From assembly GCA_903904835.1 (NCBI GenBank), contig CAIVEI010000189.1, positions 1-64,000 on the forward strand: a DNA stretch of 64,000 nt. The letters are read 5' to 3'. Below are positions 17,010-26,145 of the stretch, one piece after another. Position 1 is the first letter of the stretch. Every line of letters begins with the position of its first letter. This stretch comes from an uncultured Schlesneria sp. (lineage in GTDB: Bacteria; Planctomycetota; Planctomycetia; Planctomycetales; Planctomycetaceae). Position numbers and translations under genes: made by a program. The notes below the pieces were generated by a model. The model had not been told where the DNA came from. It worked only from the letters and a program-made list of their open reading frames with translations, and made no database searches.

Positions 17010-20000
17010 TATTGACCACCTCCCGCCGCAGGAGCGGATGGGGCAGGTTGTGAAACTGCCTTGCCTTCGCGTTCCAACAATTTGTGATAGTTCATTAATG
17101 CATCTCGCAATGAAATCGTCTGCTTCAGTCCATCATCACCAAACTGTTCAGGATATCGAGGCTGTGCTCCAGGGCCCTGCGGAGGCAACGGTACAGGCAT
17201 TGACGTGTATGGTGTCAACCAGTTTGGTTTGTACAACCACAAGAGTGTCCAATCAGGGCGGAGCCGATCTGCCGCCAAATCGAGGTTTGGCCCGCGAATG
17301 TCTTTTGCTGGATCAGTGATTTTCACCTGATTTCCACCGACCGAGTGACACTTGATACACAAAGGAACATTCAGCATCTTCCAGGATTCTGAAAGATAAT
17401 CATTCGTCTTCGCTGGAAATGCGGCATGGAATTCGGCATCGCGCTTTTGAAGATAACCAGGTTCCCGCTCCGCGATCAGTTGATACGGATATGGCGTACC
17501 ATCAACTGCGGCGAAATAGTTGGCTAACGACTGAGCCTCATCGTCACTCATGTTGAACCGAGGCATGCGTAGTACCGTCGTGTGGCGAATCTTCCCTGGA
17601 TTCTTCAGGAAGTTAAACAGCCAAGGAGTCTGAACTTTAATACCCTCTTTGTAAAGCGGAGGAGGTGCCATTTGCCAAGCCAAGGACCGTTCTTTCGCCT
17701 GTTGAGTATTGACCAAACGATCGACCAGCCATTCGGCATATTTGCCACCACGAGCAGGCAACAAAGCATCCAAATTCGCTGCTGGGAAAATGAATTTGTA
17801 AGTAGGCAGGAAATCCTTGCCAGCCAGTTTCAGCGTTTCCCAAAGCTCAACGACATACTCTTGATCTTCAGGCGAATCTTCTGGGTTCGGTGCGCTGGTC
17901 ACCAATCCATGCAGTTCCAGCATTGATAATGTCTTCTTTTCCCCATCAACCGTCACCGTTTTCTTGGCACCCGTCAGACCGTTTCGAGGAGGTCGCAATT
18001 CCATCAGCAGTTTTACCGCTTCAGGGTATTCGCCCGATGTGTCGGATGCTGCCAAACCGTCAACATCAGCAGCGTAACGAATCTTCGGCATTTCGAGGAT
18101 ATGGCAACCCGAACAGTTGTACTGTTCGATCAACTGTTCGCCACGAATCTTGGCCCCGGCAGGTCCTGTGGGGTTGTACAAGTATTCTGTCGCAGGCGGT
18201 TCGGCGATTAAGCCAACGACGAACGTTGCGATTGCGTCGATTTCGCTTTCGGACAGCGGGAACTTCGGCATACGCAAGCGATCGTCATAAGCCGATTTTG
18301 TTTCGACAGTCTTATAATCGTAACTTCGCGGCTGCCGGAGCTTCTGCCACAGGAATCCAGGTCGACCATGATGCGTGAGGCTTTCATAGTAGAAAGCCGC
18401 AGATAATTCGCGATCCTTGTCTTCTTCGTGCTTAAACTCATTCCGTTTTGCCTGACCAATCCCCTCTTCAACACGAGCCTGCATCGATCCGTCAGGAACT
18501 ATCCGCAACGTCTCGTTCTTACCGTTTCTTAAAACGGTGACCGTTGCCTCTTCTCCTACAACAGTTCGGCTGAGACGATCCTGTAAATCAGCAGCAGTCT
18601 TAATATCGACTCCGTTGAAATTCACGATAATGTCATCCAGTTGCAAAGAGTCTCCACCAGGACCATGACCTGGCTTAATGTTTGAAACTCGCGTACCGGA
18701 TACCGAATCGAGCTTAAGTCGTGCTGCCTGCTTGGCATCAATCGCCTCGAACTCGACCCCCAAGCTTGGATTTCCATGGTGATGCAGGTACTCATGAATA
18801 TGCTCGAAGGCCAACCGTGAGCGATCCTTCTTGCCCCAATCCTGCAATGCGGTTCCGACAGGCCGACCATTTTCGAACTTCGGTATTTCATGGCAGCCAT
18901 AGCAGCCGTACTTGGTAATCGTCTTACGACCGACATACGTCAGCTTACGTTGCTTCCATTCTTCGGCAGAGAACTCGCCGTCTTTCGCAAGTTCGACTTC
19001 ATCTGTCTTGATGTTCTCAGCCGGGATCGGATATTTGCCTGTCTCGAGCAATTTCGTGATTTGGTCTGAGGTCAAAATCTTCGTCAACATGGACCGAATC
19101 AGCGAATCCAACGCGGAATCATCAACAACAGGAGCTTCATAAGTCGCCGTGGGCTTGAAACTCGCGGGATCACCATCGAGCTTCAGCAAGAACGCAGCAA
19201 TGTCGGCCGCTGGATCAATCTTTCCGTCAGCCGTTGTTTCGGCATCAAGATAAAGATTCGGCATCTTGGTACGGGCATGATATCGTTCAGGCTCACGAAT
19301 CCATGTATATAGCCAATCGAATCCCGCCTTGCCCCCCTTGAGCTTCCCATGAATCTTTGACAATTCAGGACCGAACGTCGCGTTCACGCCTGGAACATCT
19401 TCGTGCGAGTGGCAAACAACGCAACCTCGGGTTGCAAACAGGTTTTGACCCCGGGCAGCATCCGGCTTGTATCCTTCGGCGGGTGACAATGTGTCGAATG
19501 TTGCTGAGTTTGCCTGTAAATAGTGTGCCACGGCAGCGATCTCGATTGGCGTATACTTTTCCGCCATCGCGTCACGCTGGTTATCCAAGCCGAAGAATTG
19601 TGGCATCTTGGTGGTCGGACGGAACCGCTTAGGTTCAGCCGTCCAATGCGCCACAAAGCCGACGTCTGATTTGGCGGCCGAGTACTTTAACGAAGGGCCA
19701 ACCTTTCGCATCTTGCCTGCCACTTGTAATGGATCTTTGGCGATCTTATCGGCCTCTTCAGGAGTCGATGGCTCAAGGCGCAGATCCGGTCCGACGATCT
19801 TCGTTCCGTCATAGCCAGAAATTTCGTGGCAGCCAAAACAGCCGTACGTCTTAACAAGCTGATAGCCTTTGAACACCTTGGGCGCGGTTGCTCCAAATTT
19901 TTCGTTGACGCCTAGTTCGGTGACGTTTACGTGACACTTGATACAGCCCGACTCTTCGAACCGCTGGGGATACATCGGGTGTTCCCAGAAATGATTGTCG

Positions 20001-21088
20001 AACCACTTATGCTCATGTTCCCACTTCGCCATTTCTGCCGGATCGTTCGGCGTGTGCGAGGCATTCGTAAACGACGTTCCTGAACCCTGACCTTCGTGAC
20101 ATACCGTACAACCAAACTTCGGCAACGGATGAGGACTGGCGGAAGTGAGATAAAGGTCCAAGCGGGGATGAGATGCATACGGATGAGGATAATTTCCGTC
20201 CTTCACATCACCGTGTGGATATGCAGGTGACGTACCAACATTGACAGAATCAATCATCGCATGACATGTTCGGCAACGGTCGAATCTGGCAACCTTCGAC
20301 ATGCCACCAAGATCGATTTCGAGCTTCGGCATCCAGTCCTGGGTGATTCGTTCACGGCCATTAAAGCCATCAACAATTGGCAATTGCATCAACTGCAACT
20401 TGAGGCTCTTCAATGTTCCATCAAGACCCGTCGACTTGCCTTCCCAGTTGGTCTTTTGAGGCGCAATCTTGTTAAGCGAAGCATCGATCAACGTGATTTG
20501 TGCTTCGGCAGCTTTCTTTGCCGCCTCGGCGGTATCGCGTTCTGCAGTCAACTTTGAAACAGCCGCTTTGGCCTCATTTGATTCGTAGGATAGCTCAACG
20601 AACTGAGCCTCTTTTTTCTGAACATCAGCTTCGATGGTCGCGAATTCCGATGCCAGTTTGGTCAACTGCGGGCCGGGCAAATTGTTACTGACCGCAAGAT
20701 TATAATTAGCGCGAACAACGTCACGTTCAGCACGGCGCAATTTCAATGCGCGCATGTGATCGTCCAGCTTGTCCTTCACGGATTTTGCAGCCGTTTGAAG
20801 GCCGATGAGTTCCTTCTCGTGTGATTTGACCGTCTCCTTGGCCGAATCGACTTTTTGAGTTAAGGCGCGAATGTTTTCTTGGAACGCAGGATCGTTCTTA
20901 ATGTCTTTTTCACGGGACTCATCCCGTTTTGCCTGATAGGCAAACGCCTGGCGCTGGAAGGTTCGCCATTCGTCGTTGTAATCGGCCCACATCATCCACA
21001 AAGTGACGAAAAACAGGAGCGCCGCACTGGCGAAGAACACCCGATGCATCGTCTTGGGACTGCGAAGATAATCGTCGGTCGCCGGCAT
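17009..21088 (-). CDS. Octaheme cytochrome c with coiled coil and inserted PDZ domain
   Basis: A 1359-residue membrane-anchored cytochrome. A helix at 17-34 is followed by a long coiled coil (about 50-210). Eight CxxCH sites follow, with His at 276, 331, 386, 421, 560, 733, 996 and 1248. Five Met-Pro motifs (M495, M609, M940, M1175, M1297) can serve as axial ligands of the last five hemes; the first three may be His/His. A PDZ-like domain (about 779-868) lies between heme site 733 and M940, inside one heme domain. The C-terminus is Pro/Ala/Gly rich. It is encoded right after the cytochrome b halves, so it most likely replaces cytochrome c1/f in the quinol-oxidising complex. Confidence 0.93.
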   Translation of the reverse strand: MPATDDYLRSPKTMHRVFFASAALLFFVTLWMMWADYNDEWRTFQRQAFAYQAKRDESREKDIKNDPAFQENIRALTQKVDSAKETVKSHEKELIGLQTAAKSVKDKLDDHMRALKLRRAERDVVRANYNLAVSNNLPGPQLTKLASEFATIEADVQKKEAQFVELSYESNEAKAAVSKLTAERDTAEAAKKAAEAQITLIDASLNKIAPQKTNWEGKSTGLDGTLKSLKLQLMQLPIVDGFNGRERITQDWMPKLEIDLGGMSKVARFDRCRTCHAMIDSVNVGTSPAYPHGDVKDGNYPHPYASHPRLDLYLTSASPHPLPKFGCTVCHEGQGSGTSFTNASHTPNDPAEMAKWEHEHKWFDNHFWEHPMYPQRFEESGCIKCHVNVTELGVNEKFGATAPKVFKGYQLVKTYGCFGCHEISGYDGTKIVGPDLRLEPSTPEEADKIAKDPLQVAGKMRKVGPSLKYSAAKSDVGFVAHWTAEPKRFRPTTKMPQFFGLDNQRDAMAEKYTPIEIAAVAHYLQANSATFDTLSPAEGYKPDAARGQNLFATRGCVVCHSHEDVPGVNATFGPELSKIHGKLKGGKAGFDWLYTWIREPERYHARTKMPNLYLDAETTADGKIDPAADIAAFLLKLDGDPASFKPTATYEAPVVDDSALDSLIRSMLTKILTSDQITKLLETGKYPIPAENIKTDEVELAKDGEFSAEEWKQRKLTYVGRKTITKYGCYGCHEIPKFENGRPVGTALQDWGKKDRSRLAFEHIHEYLHHHGNPSLGVEFEAIDAKQAARLKLDSVSGTRVSNIKPGHGPGGDSLQLDDIIVNFNGVDIKTAADLQDRLSRTVVGEEATVTVLRNGKNETLRIVPDGSMQARVEEGIGQAKRNEFKHEEDKDRELSAAFYYESLTHHGRPGFLWQKLRQPRSYDYKTVETKSAYDDRLRMPKFPLSESEIDAIATFVVGLIAEPPATEYLYNPTGPAGAKIRGEQLIEQYNCSGCHILEMPKIRYAADVDGLAASDTSGEYPEAVKLLMELRPPRNGLTGAKKTVTVDGEKKTLSMLELHGLVTSAPNPEDSPEDQEYVVELWETLKLAGKDFLPTYKFIFPAANLDALLPARGGKYAEWLVDRLVNTQQAKERSLAWQMAPPPLYKEGIKVQTPWLFNFLKNPGKIRHTTVLRMPRFNMSDDEAQSLANYFAAVDGTPYPYQLIAEREPGYLQKRDAEFHAAFPAKTNDYLSESWKMLNVPLCIKCHSVGGNQVKITDPAKDIRGPNLDLAADRLRPDWTLLWLYKPNWLTPYTSMPVPLPPQGPGAQPRYPEQFGDDGLKQTISLRDALMNYHKLLEREGKAVSQPAPSAPAAGGGQ

Positions 21089-21183
21089 GATACCGAACCC
21101 ATCCTTATTATGTCGTCAGCGGATCAACATATCGCTCAGTTACGAATGTCAGTCTCGCACCAATCGAATAAACGCTATCAAAA

Positions 21184-22569
21184 TCAGATATTGAAGAACC
21201 ACTCAGGTATGGCCACGATGTATTTTAGATTCACCGCCCATCGCAGCACCATCTTAATTGGCAATGACATCATCATCAGCATGAGATTTGCCAAGACCAT
21301 ATATCGTAAAAATCCCATTTTTACATAAAACTTCTTGAAGACCGTCGCTGCCATGATGTTCGGAAGAACGACGAGATAAAACGCAACTCCAACCAATCCC
21401 AACCACTCCCTCAAGAGGATAATGGGAGCCTGCTGGGCAAATGTGGCACCAGGAGGAACCACAGGAAGCGGACGGCCAAGACCTTTGATCCAGAACAACT
21501 CTGAAAGGTTGATATTGTTCAGCAATTCAAGCTTGTGGACGTCCCAGAACTCATAAGGGCTGAAGAAGTTCCAGTTCGGGCCTCTCAGAAATGTGCCGAG
21601 AACAATCATTGCCACCCACAGTGGCAGGAACCCAAACAGGAACGTTGAAACTGCGAATTTCCGTTCGTTAAATGTGTAATAACCATTACCCGCTTTGTTG
21701 AAATCGATGTAGGGAACAGCCATCAGGCCTACCAGGATCACGCTCGGCAATACCACCCCGGCCATCCAAGGGTCGAAGTAAACCAGCATTTCCTGAAGAC
21801 CGAGGAAGTACCAGGGGGCCTTCGAAGGATTGGGGGTCTTGGCAGCAGACGCAGGTTCTTCAAGTGGTGCTTGCAGAACGATACCCCAAGCGATCAGCAC
21901 AGCAGTTACCAGTACCATGCAGATTAGTTCCGAATAGACCAAGTCGGGCCAGGTCAAAACTTTTTCATTGTTTTCCTGCTCGAAAAGGGGCCGCCCAGCA
22001 GCCTTACGCTCGTCGTTGTCGACAGATTTTTTGAAGTACAACCAAGTAAAAAAACCGACGATGTAAAGCATCGCGACAATTGGCACGTTGTCTGGTTTAC
22101 CGACAATCTGGCGGAAATCGTAATCTGTGACACTCAATGCGAGAAACAAAATTGACAAATTCAACAAGATCCATCCGGCAGTCGGTGTCGTCCACCACTT
22201 CCGCAAGACGATCATCAGGACATAGATCGTGGTCGATCCGATGAAAAACGCGACAGGGTTGGATGCGCGATTGATCGGCTCTTTGAGAAACTCGGGCATC
22301 TGTAACGAAAACTGTTGAGGGTTCTTCCAGCCGGTCAAGTGAGTGATGGCAATCATCAGCAGCATGCCTGCATAGACGGCCCAGAACGCCGCGACAGGGA
22401 TCTGTTCGCCTTTGCCGAGAATCCCGCCAAGGCTCAGCCGACAGTTGCCATCAAGGGCATAACTGCGCCGTGTCCAGTAGGCGTTCATCAGGAACATCAA
22501 CAGGTAAACCCACCCCAGTCCGTAGATGACCGAGGAAGTGAGATCAGGATTATGTGTTAAGTGAGTCAT
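21184..22569 (-). CDS. Cytochrome b C-terminal half (subunit IV-like), N-terminally extended
   Basis: A 461-residue membrane protein. From about residue 205 it matches the C-terminal half of cytochrome b: the Qo motif region reads APWYFLGLQE (251-260), followed by three helices. Residues 1-200 add about five membrane helices absent from the roughly 160-residue chloroplast subunit IV. The glutamate of the usual PEWY motif is alanine here; E260 is nearby. It lies between the cytochrome b N-terminal half (96-bp gap) and the octaheme gene (95-bp gap), and should form the Qo site with the Rieske protein. Confidence 0.9.
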   Translation of the reverse strand: MTHLTHNPDLTSSVIYGLGWVYLLMFLMNAYWTRRSYALDGNCRLSLGGILGKGEQIPVAAFWAVYAGMLLMIAITHLTGWKNPQQFSLQMPEFLKEPINRASNPVAFFIGSTTIYVLMIVLRKWWTTPTAGWILLNLSILFLALSVTDYDFRQIVGKPDNVPIVAMLYIVGFFTWLYFKKSVDNDERKAAGRPLFEQENNEKVLTWPDLVYSELICMVLVTAVLIAWGIVLQAPLEEPASAAKTPNPSKAPWYFLGLQEMLVYFDPWMAGVVLPSVILVGLMAVPYIDFNKAGNGYYTFNERKFAVSTFLFGFLPLWVAMIVLGTFLRGPNWNFFSPYEFWDVHKLELLNNINLSELFWIKGLGRPLPVVPPGATFAQQAPIILLREWLGLVGVAFYLVVLPNIMAATVFKKFYVKMGFLRYMVLANLMLMMMSLPIKMVLRWAVNLKYIVAIPEWFFNI

Positions 22570-22665
22570 AGTACTTGTTGTCTGCCACCCAACAGTCTGA
22601 GTGAATCATGTTTCCATTAAGCCGCTAATCAACAAAACCCATTTCAAACTACTGATCGAAAAGCG

Positions 22666-23439
22666 TTACAACGGCTGGCTGATACCACCATCCTTACGAA
22701 CTCGCCAGAAGTGAATCGCGATCAACAGCGACACCACCAGGGGAATGGCGACGCAGTGAAGAATGTAGAATCGGTTCAACGTTGCCTCACCGACGAATCG
22801 GCTTCCTAACAATAGAAAGCGAGCGTCGCTTCCATTGGTGATGAGGTCATAACCCCCAATGTTCAACAACTGGGCACCGGGGCCTTCGTAACCGAGGAAC
22901 GGAGTCGCACGAGCCATGTTGGAACCGACGGTGATCGCCCAGATTGCCAGTTGATCCCACGGCAACAAATATCCTGTAAATGACAACAGCAGCGTCAATA
23001 CCAGTAGAAGAACGCCAATGACCCAGTTGAATTCTCGTGGCGGCTTATAGCTACCAGTGAGGAATACGCGATACATGTGCAGCCAGACGGTGATCACCAT
23101 GGCGTGCGCCGACCAGCGATGCACTTCTCTCATGATTCCCAGCGTTGTTACGTCACGTAACGCCAGAATATCGTTAAACGCAAATTCCAGCGTGGGGCGG
23201 TAATAGAACATCAGCAATACGCCGGTGATCGTTTCCACCAGAAACAGGAAGAACGTGATCCCACCCATACACCATGTGTAAGAGAGTGCAATTCCCTGCT
23301 GCTTGATCGATACTGGATGCAAGTGCAGAAAGAAATTGGTGAGCATCACCACAACGCGGTTGCGGCGATCAACCGGTGCAGGATGCCGAAAGATGCTCTT
23401 CCAGATCTGCGAACCGCGAATGTAGTCACCAACAGACAT
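22666..23439 (-). CDS. Cytochrome b N-terminal half (b6-like)
   Basis: The 257-residue protein binds two b hemes through H107/H121 (VHRWSAH…WLHMYRV) and H228/H243 (ILHCVAI…IHFWRV), with 13 and 14 residues between ligands. The 14-residue second spacing is the b6/Gram-positive pattern. C57 in WCMGGIT matches the cysteine that binds heme ci covalently in b6f complexes. Qo-side elements include GYLLPWDQLA. The separate C-terminal half is encoded next. Together they form the quinol-oxidising membrane core. Confidence 0.95.
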   Translation of the reverse strand: MSVGDYIRGSQIWKSIFRHPAPVDRRNRVVVMLTNFFLHLHPVSIKQQGIALSYTWCMGGITFFLFLVETITGVLLMFYYRPTLEFAFNDILALRDVTTLGIMREVHRWSAHAMVITVWLHMYRVFLTGSYKPPREFNWVIGVLLLVLTLLLSFTGYLLPWDQLAIWAITVGSNMARATPFLGYEGPGAQLLNIGGYDLITNGSDARFLLLGSRFVGEATLNRFYILHCVAIPLVVSLLIAIHFWRVRKDGGISQPL

Positions 23440-23504
23440 CGAACGATCCCCGACTGAATCCCACCAAACTCAAACAACACAAAACAAATTTTGCGGTCAG
23501 AAAC

Positions 23505-24608
23505 TTAGACAACCTCAACGTAGGAAGTTGTATCAGTCCACTGGCCCATTTCTTCCTGGAATTTCACGCTTTTGTTGACTTCCAGCATTCCGTCTTCAGC
23601 AATTCGCAGCCCCATCCGCTCAAGCGGCCGCGGAGCTGGACCTTCGAAGTTAATGCCCGTCATATAAAATCCAGAGCCGTGACACGGGCACTTGAATTTC
23701 TGCTCACCATCCAGCCAGTTCGGGGTGCAACCCAAGTGAGTACAAACAGACGCCAGTGCGAAAATCATGTTGCGACCTTCGTATTGGTCTGTATGCACGA
23801 CCCAGATCCCGAACTGGTCTTTCCACTTGTTCGAAACGGTATTCAACGGATAGTCCGACAGTGGACCGACCTTGAATTTTGAAGGAGGTTCGACCAGCAC
23901 ATTGGGAAACATGAAGCGAGCAATCCCAAGCGTGCCGATTCCACCGACGCTGGCGAGAGCTGCCCAAGCCGCCATAAATGGAGACAACAGGGCACCCCAA
24001 GCGAGCGCACCGACAGCAATCAAGAGGCTATTTCCAAAGAGATAGCCGAGCACAAAGCAAATCGCACTAATGCAGGCTACCGTGGCAAAACTTGCCATAC
24101 CACGACGAACGGCAGCCGGCTTAGCTTTTCCAGCAGCAACGGGTTTCGCCGGCATCGGTGGAGCTGCCACCGGAGCGGTTGTTTTTGCGACTGCAGCCAC
24201 AGGAGCTGCAGCAGGGCCACCAGCCGCCTTGGCCTCACGCATTTTCTGCAGCATTTCCTGAGGCGAAAGCTTCGGTCCCGCGGCTGCCGCCGTAGACGGT
24301 GCTGGTGTGCCGGCAGGAGCAGTACTCGCCGCCGTAACAGCAGCAGGCGTTGACGCGACCGGCGCTGCGGCTGGTTTCGCACCACCTCCACGAATAGCAG
24401 CCATGATGTCTTTGGTTGACGTCGGCTTAGGGCCGGGTGCAGCGGCAGGCGCTGGAGCGGCCGCAGCGATCGGTGCTGATTCAGGAGCCGCAACAGGCGC
24501 TGGTGTTTCCGGCGGGGAAACAGGTGTCTCAGGTGCTGCAGCGGCGGCTGCTTTTTGAGCACGGATTTTTGCGAGGATATCGGCAGTGGAAGTTTTTTTC
24601 TCTTCCAT
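23505..24608 (-). CDS. Rieske 2Fe-2S protein with long Ala/Pro N-terminal extension
   Basis: First gene of the respiratory operon, 367 residues. The Rieske fold is at about 265-350. Cluster ligands are C289, H291, C307 and H310 (CTHLGC, CPCHGSGF), with C294 and C309 for the disulfide. Two hydrophobic segments (about 171-190 and 194-230) precede it. The first 165 residues are low-complexity Ala/Pro/Gly containing three copies of a short helical motif: STADILAKIR (7-16), STKDIMAAIR (64-73) and SPQEMLQKMR (115-124). Such an extension is unusual for a Rieske subunit and would lie in the cytoplasm if the first helix is an anchor. Confidence 0.93.
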   Translation of the reverse strand: MEEKKTSTADILAKIRAQKAAAAAAPETPVSPPETPAPVAAPESAPIAAAAPAPAAAPGPKPTSTKDIMAAIRGGGAKPAAAPVASTPAAVTAASTAPAGTPAPSTAAAAGPKLSPQEMLQKMREAKAAGGPAAAPVAAVAKTTAPVAAPPMPAKPVAAGKAKPAAVRRGMASFATVACISAICFVLGYLFGNSLLIAVGALAWGALLSPFMAAWAALASVGGIGTLGIARFMFPNVLVEPPSKFKVGPLSDYPLNTVSNKWKDQFGIWVVHTDQYEGRNMIFALASVCTHLGCTPNWLDGEQKFKCPCHGSGFYMTGINFEGPAPRPLERMGLRIAEDGMLEVNKSVKFQEEMGQWTDTTSYVEVV

Positions 24609-24959
24609 GTTGCTTTAGACCCGGAACGAGTAATACATGATCAGAAAGGACGATGCCGCCTTAATCTCAAGGCGTGTCGAACGGATTCTGGCAACATCCA
24701 TTCCACCTGACAACTAACCGTTCACAGCCCCGCCGCAATTTCTCAGAAGCAAGAAACAATTACAGTCCGAAGACTTGGGGATTCTCGCTTCAAGGAAGAA
24801 ACCGTTTGCAAGTGGCGGTCATGATCGGAATCAAACCGAGTGTTTCATTGCTGATGTCGTACTCTCTCGAGGCGAACTTCCCAAAATAGCGGCAGCCGTC
24901 CATAATCGACTTAATTCATATTGCCCGCAGTGAATTGAGTTCCGAAAGAATTTGTTCCG
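24609..24959. promoter_or_regulatory. Divergent intergenic region: respiratory operon / proB
   Basis: About 350 bp between the divergently read Rieske and proB genes. The promoters of the 20-kb respiratory operon and of proB must lie here or just inside. I see no convincing sigma-70 box pair, operator dyad or riboswitch. A 71-codon plus-strand frame (24674-24889) has no family likeness and is not called. Confidence 0.5.
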
Positions 24960-26099
24960 ATGACGTTTGAACGCCGACGTGAGGTTTTGAACCGGGTAAA
25001 AACCCTGGTGGTCAAGGTGGGGACAAACGTTCTTTCGACCGAAGACGATCGCCTTGATGCTGATCGGATTGCGTCTTTAGCAGAACAGCTTCATCGAATT
25101 TGTGAGTCTGGACGTAAACTCGTGCTCGTCTCCAGTGGTGCGATCGGGGCCGGAATGGGGCTGCTGGGTTTAAAAGAACGCCCGAAAGACCTGTCGCACC
25201 TTCAAGCTGCGGCTGCCACAGGTCAGGCTCATTTGATCCATATTTATGACAAAGCGTTTCGTCCCTATGGCTACCACGCCGCTCAATTGCTGCTGACCGC
25301 CAACGATTTTAAGGGTCGGGGGCGTTACCTCAATGTCCGCAATACTTTACGGACATTGGCAGAGTATTCCGTGATACCGATTATCAATGAGAATGATTCG
25401 GTGAGTACTGCGGAAATCAAATTAGGGGATAATGACCGCCTTGCCGCAATGGTGGCCGGTTTGATTCAGGCAGATCTCTTGATCATTCTCTCGGTTGTGG
25501 ACGGATTGCTGACGGGTGATCCGACGAATCCTGCCAGTGAACGGATCCCGTTCGTCGACAAGTTCGACGACAATCTGCTGAATCTTGTCGGTGCCTCAAA
25601 AAGTTCCCGGGGAACGGGAGGGATGGGGACCAAGTTGGAGGCTGTCCGAACAGCGACAGCGGTTGGTGTGAATGTCATGATCGCAAACGGCAAACGTCAG
25701 AACGTTCTTAACGAACTTCTTTCAGGAGCCGACATCGGGACTATGTTTCTTGGTGAAGGGGACGGAGTTTCCGCGTGGAAACGCTGGATCGGGTATACAA
25801 TGCCGCCCAAAGGGCGATTGGTGCTTGACGCGGGCGCTCGACGCGCGGTCGAGCAACAGGGGAAATCGCTGCTGGCGATCGGTGTGGTCCGGGTGGAAGG
25901 TGAATTCGTCAAGGGCGAAGTGGTCTCGATCGTCGACCAGGCGGGCGAAGAGTTTGCTCGGGGATTAACCAATTATGATTCTTCAGCAGCCAAATCGATC
26001 GTGGGGAAACGAACGGACGAGATCACTCGCGAACTTGGTTCTATCCCGTACGATGAAGTGATTCATCGCGACAATCTGGTTGTCACGAGTCAAAAGTAA
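24960..26099 (+). CDS. proB: Glutamate 5-kinase
   Basis: Phosphorylates glutamate in the first step of proline synthesis. The 379-residue protein has the amino-acid kinase fold (KVGTNVLS near 20, VSSGAIGAGMGLL near 60, INENDSVS near 147, and the MGTKLEA nucleotide motif). A C-terminal PUA domain follows (RLVLDAGARRAVEQQGKSLL to about 365). Full length for the family. proA is not in the window, so this gene is apart from its pathway partner. The cobA-hemD gene follows 46 bp later on the same strand. Confidence 0.95.
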   Translation: MTFERRREVLNRVKTLVVKVGTNVLSTEDDRLDADRIASLAEQLHRICESGRKLVLVSSGAIGAGMGLLGLKERPKDLSHLQAAAATGQAHLIHIYDKAFRPYGYHAAQLLLTANDFKGRGRYLNVRNTLRTLAEYSVIPIINENDSVSTAEIKLGDNDRLAAMVAGLIQADLLIILSVVDGLLTGDPTNPASERIPFVDKFDDNLLNLVGASKSSRGTGGMGTKLEAVRTATAVGVNVMIANGKRQNVLNELLSGADIGTMFLGEGDGVSAWKRWIGYTMPPKGRLVLDAGARRAVEQQGKSLLAIGVVRVEGEFVKGEVVSIVDQAGEEFARGLTNYDSSAAKSIVGKRTDEITRELGSIPYDEVIHRDNLVVTSQK

Positions 26100-26145
26100 G
26101 TGTTCCCAGCTCCAAGCAGGCCCCCCTGCATCGTGAAAATGATTC

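Noticed and set aside
15810-17319. 257- and 233-codon plus-strand frames
   Set aside because: Antisense to the diheme, cupredoxin and octaheme genes, whose heme/copper motifs are clear on the minus strand.
24609-24959. A riboswitch or heme-responsive leader upstream of the respiratory operon
   Set aside because: No conserved stem pattern or strong dyad could be seen; a covariance search would be needed.
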